Assembly: GCA_022496205.1 (NCBI GenBank)
Contig: WTXD01000008.1
Location: 620,001-684,000 of the forward strand
Origin: Gloeopeniophorella convolvens
Taxonomy: Eukaryota; Basidiomycota; Agaricomycetes; Russulales
DNA: 64,000 nucleotides
Reading direction: 5' to 3'
This document shows positions 60,065 through 64,000 of this stretch, piece after piece (position 1 is the first letter of the stretch; each line of letters opens with the position of its first letter). The translations under genes and the position numbers were made by a program. The notes under the pieces were generated by a model, which saw only the letters and a program-made list of their open reading frames with translations, made no database searches and was not told the origin of the DNA.

Positions 60065-60764
60065 TAGTCTACATCAACTTAAGGGGGTTTGGGTGGGGTA
60101 CAATTGGTTTCCCGTTTCGGACGAGCCATGTGCCACATTCGAAGGGTTGTGTCATTCCTAGTAGCATAATACAGTCACATGACCGGACGCGCCCCCAAGA
60201 CGCGTCCATTTCCTTTGTCCCAATAATCAGTAAACTCTGCTCCTTCCATGGGCTCCCTAGTCTTAGTTTCCATTCAGAGGAGAACCAGGGCTATTTTAGT
60301 CAATTATCTGTCTACTTGGTGGCCAGATGGGCCATGCGAGGCAGGTCAACGCTACGGAACCCACGCAAGAAATATGTCAAGACGAACGAGAACAACGAGA
60401 ACATGGTTTATATATTGACCAGATCAGACCTTTAGGATGTCCCTTTGGTGTAGTGGTTTTGTCCAATGGTTGCACATTCGTGAGTATTATGCAGGTTCGA
60501 ACCCGGATGGGGTGTCTTTTTTATTTGCATTGAGCGAGTGCTCAGCACATGCCACCCTCATCGTGTCATTGCCGTGATGAGTAGCCGGATATATCACACA
60601 TTTCTGATTACACGCTACTTCAAAACAATAAGAGACGAGGCAACGCGATAATCTAAATGAGGAAGGTGTGTGTACCCCCCTCAAACCCCCTTAAGTTGAT
60701 GCAGACCTTATCCATCGCGGAACGACTGTCTTCCGCGATCGGCATAAGGCCGGCAACGGAGACT
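60065..60764 (+). mobile_element. 700-bp non-autonomous element, left copy
   Basis: The element begins TAGTCTACATC and ends GGAGACT (inverted AGTCT/AGACT tips). Within it, the first 35 bases (TCTACATCAACTTAAGGGGG...) recur inverted at about 60670-60706, and the last 58 bases hold a strong hairpin (ATCGCGGAA/TTCCGCGAT). It contains a tRNA-like Pol III unit (60435-60522) and no transposase. It is exactly repeated in inverse orientation at 60900-61599. Its left target duplicate is ATCGCTACAC (60055-60064); the matching copy is found reverse-complemented at 60890-60899, next to the other element. The 10-bp duplication and inverted tips suggest a MULE-type non-autonomous family, which is inference. 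Confidence 0.85.
60435..60522 (+). ncRNA. tRNA-like Pol III unit (SINE-like or degenerate tRNA) in left element
   Basis: A perfect A box (TGGTGTAGTGG, 60446-60456) is followed after 37 bases by a perfect B box (GGTTCGAACCC, 60494-60504) and then a TTTTTT terminator (60517-60522). The D, T and acceptor stems do not pair well (only a weak GATGTCCC/GGGGTGTC pairing), so it is not a normal tRNA. It is more likely a tRNA-derived sequence that could still be transcribed by RNA polymerase III. Confidence 0.55.
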
Positions 60765-60899
60765 AGTACGCAGCTGGGTTTGGTCGAGCCGGTAGGGTTC
60801 GCAGCCTTTCCCGGGGGGCGTGGTTGGGACTTCTCCATTGTCCAAGACGTCCAGAGTGCGCCGCGGAGCCTGAAAGTCAACGGACAGACGTGTAGCGAT
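60765..60899. repeat. Spacer between inverted elements, flanked by exchanged target duplicates
   Basis: The 135-bp spacer begins AGTACGCAGC (reverse complement of GCTGCGTACT at 61600-61609) and ends GTGTAGCGAT (reverse complement of ATCGCTACAC at 60055-60064). Flipping the spacer would give each 700-bp element a matching direct 10-bp target duplication, so the spacer appears to be inverted relative to its original orientation. Confidence 0.85.
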
Positions 60900-61599
60900 A
60901 GTCTCCGTTGCCGGCCTTATGCCGATCGCGGAAGACAGTCGTTCCGCGATGGATAAGGTCTGCATCAACTTAAGGGGGTTTGAGGGGGGTACACACACCT
61001 TCCTCATTTAGATTATCGCGTTGCCTCGTCTCTTATTGTTTTGAAGTAGCGTGTAATCAGAAATGTGTGATATATCCGGCTACTCATCACGGCAATGACA
61101 CGATGAGGGTGGCATGTGCTGAGCACTCGCTCAATGCAAATAAAAAAGACACCCCATCCGGGTTCGAACCTGCATAATACTCACGAATGTGCAACCATTG
61201 GACAAAACCACTACACCAAAGGGACATCCTAAAGGTCTGATCTGGTCAATATATAAACCATGTTCTCGTTGTTCTCGTTCGTCTTGACATATTTCTTGCG
61301 TGGGTTCCGTAGCGTTGACCTGCCTCGCATGGCCCATCTGGCCACCAAGTAGACAGATAATTGACTAAAATAGCCCTGGTTCTCCTCTGAATGGAAACTA
61401 AGACTAGGGAGCCCATGGAAGGAGCAGAGTTTACTGATTATTGGGACAAAGGAAATGGACGCGTCTTGGGGGCGCGTCCGGTCATGTGACTGTATTATGC
61501 TACTAGGAATGACACAACCCTTTGAATGTGGCACATGGCTCGTCCGAAACGGGAAACCAATTGTACCCCACCCAAACCCCCTTAAGTTGATGTAGACTA
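60900..61599 (-). mobile_element. 700-bp non-autonomous element, right copy (inverted)
   Basis: Reverse complement of 60065-60764; every frame I compared between the copies is identical, so insertion or gene conversion is recent. Its right target duplicate is GCTGCGTACT (61600-61609), and the partner lies reverse-complemented at 60765-60774. It lies about 180 bp upstream of the zinc-finger gene start at 61777, so the insertion is in or next to that gene's promoter. Confidence 0.85.
61142..61229 (-). ncRNA. tRNA-like Pol III unit in right element
   Basis: Mirror image of 60435-60522: A box at 61208-61218, B box at 61160-61170, and a T-run terminator (AAAAAA on the plus strand, 61142-61147). 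Same caveats about poor tRNA folding. Confidence 0.55.
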
Positions 61600-61609
61600 G
61601 CTGCGTACT

Positions 61610-61776
61610 GTTTCCTGTACACGCGCCTGCTCTGTGGGTGTCTGCGATCAACAACGCTTGTTTGGCTACTTGGACCTAGATAAAAGCGCTCACCCACCCG
61701 CTCTTCTTCTTTGCTCATCCTCTATCGACTACACCTGCCCTTCACCACGAACTACAAACAGCGATAACCATCTACA
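61610..61776 (+). promoter_or_regulatory. Proximal promoter and 5' UTR of the 61777 gene
   Basis: A TATA-like ATAAAAG near 61679-61685 lies about 95 bp upstream of the ATG, followed by a pyrimidine-rich stretch (CCACCCGCTCTTCTTCTTTG) typical of fungal transcription starts. The transposon pair ends just upstream. Confidence 0.4.
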
Positions 61777-63809
61777 ATGTCCAACTACACCCCCAACTCC
61801 TTCCCCCAGATTGCCACCTCCTTCGCCGGCCCCACACCCCGTGCCACCCTTTCGGGAGCCTCGTACAATAGTGCTGGGGCCTCCATGGCGGCCCACGGAA
61901 ACGGGAATGTCAATGCCACTCATGCCACCTTCGGCCTCACCACCGGCATGAACGATCCCCACGACAACGGCGCAGGGAGTTTCGTTCATGGACAAAACGG
62001 CAGACCGTATACACTAGCGAACGCCTTCGGGCAAGACTTTCCAGTGGTTCCTCGCGTCGACCCCCAGGTTCGGACCACCGAACTTACCTATCCAGATTGG
62101 CCCTCGTACGCCAGCTTGTTGCCCCCGGCTACTCCATATACAGCTCCTGCCATCAATCCCAACACGTTCATGCCCAGTGCCACCCTCCCGGTACCTGACC
62201 TCAATGAACCTTGGCCCACCTCCACTTGCGCTTCTCGTATTGTGCTCAGGCCATGGGCAAACGCTGATCAGAGCCGAGTCGACACGGTACCGCAGACTAC
62301 GCCTCGTAAGTGACATCCTCCTATTTGCAGAGTCCCCCCGTATGCTCATTTGTATCGTAGCGCTCTTCAGTGGGCACTCGTTCTTGTCCTCCGAAAGCAG
62401 TGCCTGCGGGTTGGGGACCCTCCTTACGCCACCCGATTATATGGGCCTCCCATTTGCTGTGAGTTGTTTGACGCCTCCTTGGCAAGCTTCACTGACTTGT
62501 CTCCCTTGGAGCATCCAGATCAACTTGGGACATGGGAGGCAATGGCTCTCGTACCAGCGGCAGTGGGGGGAAAACTGCTCATCTGGCGGTCATGGCACTG
62601 CAATACCACCCGCAGCGTCGGGAGGTTATCCCTTTGATGGCCCCGTGCCTGGGCAACAGGCCCCATCCACGTTTGACGACTTTATCCCTAGTAACGTCCC
62701 GAACATGGGGTAAGCACATCGTCATAACCTTCTCCGTCATGATATTTATATCTCACGCCCTCGCTTTTAGGCAAATTGTCCCACTCACCGATGTCCCTGG
62801 CTCCCCCGCACCCGGCCCAGTCGCGCCAATGGCTAGCGCAGTCAGCCCCATCGTGCCATCCCAGCTGTCATGGGCTTTCCCTGTGCCCGCGCCTGCACCA
62901 CTCATGACATCTCGCACCAGGGCATGCGATGGCCAGGAAGAAGTCATCCATAACCTCCCCGAGTTCCCCATTTCCCAGCTTCTCCCCCAAACCACACTGA
63001 GGCGGCCCACATCAAACGGAGGGAAGACAAAGTCTGGGGTCAGCACCAACTCAGCGAGGATAGGGCCTACCCCCAGGCTTCGCAAATCCACCGCTGGAAA
63101 GACCCCAGCATCGACTAATTACAAATCCAGGCCGGTCAGCCACAAAGCGAATATGCTTGCGGACTTGGCCGCACAGGGACTTTGCAACCAGTTTCAGCTA
63201 GGGCCTATGGCTCAGCAGGAATTGAGAGTAAGCCCTGTGCCGGTGCAGCTGACCTGGCACCAAGAGGAGGGAGGAGAAGAGATATCGCTGCCCGCAGACG
63301 CGGAGGTGCAGCACGAGACCGCGTGCCGGGGCGCGGAGGCATCTAAACCCCCGAAAGGCCCCTTCAAGATGCCATCCAGAATGCAAGAGCGAGCGCGCAT
63401 CCTGCTTAGAGTGTCGGAGGGCGAGGAGTCTCTCGGCGTCGTCGACAACATCCAATGCCGGCTGTGTGGAACGTATTCTGGGTCCTGGCCAAGCTGGACC
63501 CGCCACGTCAACGCGCACGAAAGCCACCCCAATAAGGTGCACAAGTGCGCCTGCTGCGGGCTGTGGTTCGCACGCAAATCCCGCCTTGAATCCCACCAGA
63601 AAGAGGGGAATGATCGGTGCGGCGTGGATGTAACGTCAGACCAGCTCAAGCATAACAAGGAGTACGTCGAGAGGAAGCTCGAGGAATTCAACGAGGAGTT
63701 GCTGAAGCAGCCGAGGGGATCTGGGCGACTCCAGATGATCAGCTTTGACAAGACGGTTGAGGATAAGTTGAAGGGAGGAGTGAAGAAAAACATTCACCGC
63801 CAGTCGTAG
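61777..63809 (+). CDS. C2H2-like zinc-finger protein with long disordered head
   Basis: Putative nuclear DNA-binding protein. It starts MSNYTPNSFPQIATSFAG with a Pro/Ser/Asn/Gly-rich head. An intron at 62306-62360 joins ...TVPQTTP to LFSGHSFLSSESSACGLG. Another is likely after YMGLPFA (donor gtgagt near 62459), and one at 62710-62770 joins NVPNMG to QIVPLTDVPGSPAPGP. The C-terminal fingers are CRLCGTYSGSWPSWTRHVNA-H and CACCGLWFARKSRLESHQKE...C, followed by a charged helix (YVERKLEEFNEELLKQ) and VKKNIHRQS. It is not an obvious close paralogue of the zinc-finger pair at 8596 and 12487. Its promoter is crowded by the inverted element pair. Confidence 0.7.
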
Positions 63810-64000
63810 GGATGGTGATGGTCACTTGGGTCGTCGGACGCTAGATCAAGGCATTGTCCATATTGCTCTTCTTTTGTGTTCTGTTTCGCTTTGCTGGCCC
63901 TACCATAGTGTGTCTTGCAGCATTGAACCAAGGACGATGAACTTCTTTGCATAGATTTTGTACACATTCGCTCTGTTCCAGTCCGAGTCCTCCTCGCTGT

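Noticed and set aside
60708..61007. Overlapping frames spanning spacer and element ends
   Set aside because: They read through repeat arms and the hairpin, mirror each other across the palindrome, and carry no domain.
1..64000. CRISPR arrays, bacterial operons, rRNA genes, canonical tRNA genes
   Set aside because: None seen. The window is eukaryotic, and the only tRNA-like sequences are the two degenerate units in the 700-bp elements.

Overview
This is a nuclear window from a basidiomycete fungus, most likely an Agaricomycete (mushroom or polypore group). The genes are split by many short introns of about 47 to 70 nt with GT-AG ends. The proteins are typical of filamentous fungi (chitin synthase, fungal F-box proteins, Crinkler-type proteins with a FunK1-like kinase, MFS permeases). 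Coding DNA is GC-rich with strong G/C third positions. Reading frames must be spliced, so single open frames understate the genes; joins below were read by eye from splice consensus and family conservation.

Layout. 1-6468: the 3' part of glutamate-cysteine ligase (+) and a complete SF3B3/RSE1 splicing factor (-). 6469-24430: a disturbed, gene-poor tract. It holds two related C2H2 zinc-finger genes, a broken AGC-kinase fragment, a decayed piece of SF3B3, a 0.43-kb inverted repeat, two intact tandem copies of an MFS permease, and between them truncated copies of a membrane-protein gene and of SF3B3. 24433-30409: F-box protein, Crinkler-type kinase, membrane protein. 31446-36107: chitin synthase. 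36475-43747: F-box protein, a Crinkler-type P-loop NTPase/nuclease gene interrupted by one stop codon, and a SAM methyltransferase. 44376-53382: a dense housekeeping block with a mitochondrial membrane protein, TIM17, a zf-4CXXC_R1 (CDCA7-like) chromatin protein, the SWIM protein SWS1, and the tRNA methyltransferase TRM11. 53444-54004: a MITE-like element. 54583-56737: an SLC49/FLVCR-like transporter. 57300-60050: no gene that I can assign. 60055-61609: two identical 700-bp mobile elements in opposite orientation. 61777-63809: a third C2H2 protein.

Three structural stories stand out. (1) The order SF3B3 - MFS-A - membrane-protein fragment - SF3B3 fragment - MFS-B - membrane protein is what one tandem duplication leaves when its breakpoints fall inside SF3B3 and the membrane-protein gene. 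(2) The two 700-bp elements each carry a 10-bp target duplication, but the halves are exchanged and reverse-complemented across the 135-bp spacer, which is the footprint of recombination between inverted copies flipping the spacer. (3) Two Crinkler-type genes lie within about 16 kb, one apparently intact and one with a TAA inside its predicted nuclease domain.

Most genes are independent housekeeping functions and no metabolic gene cluster is seen.
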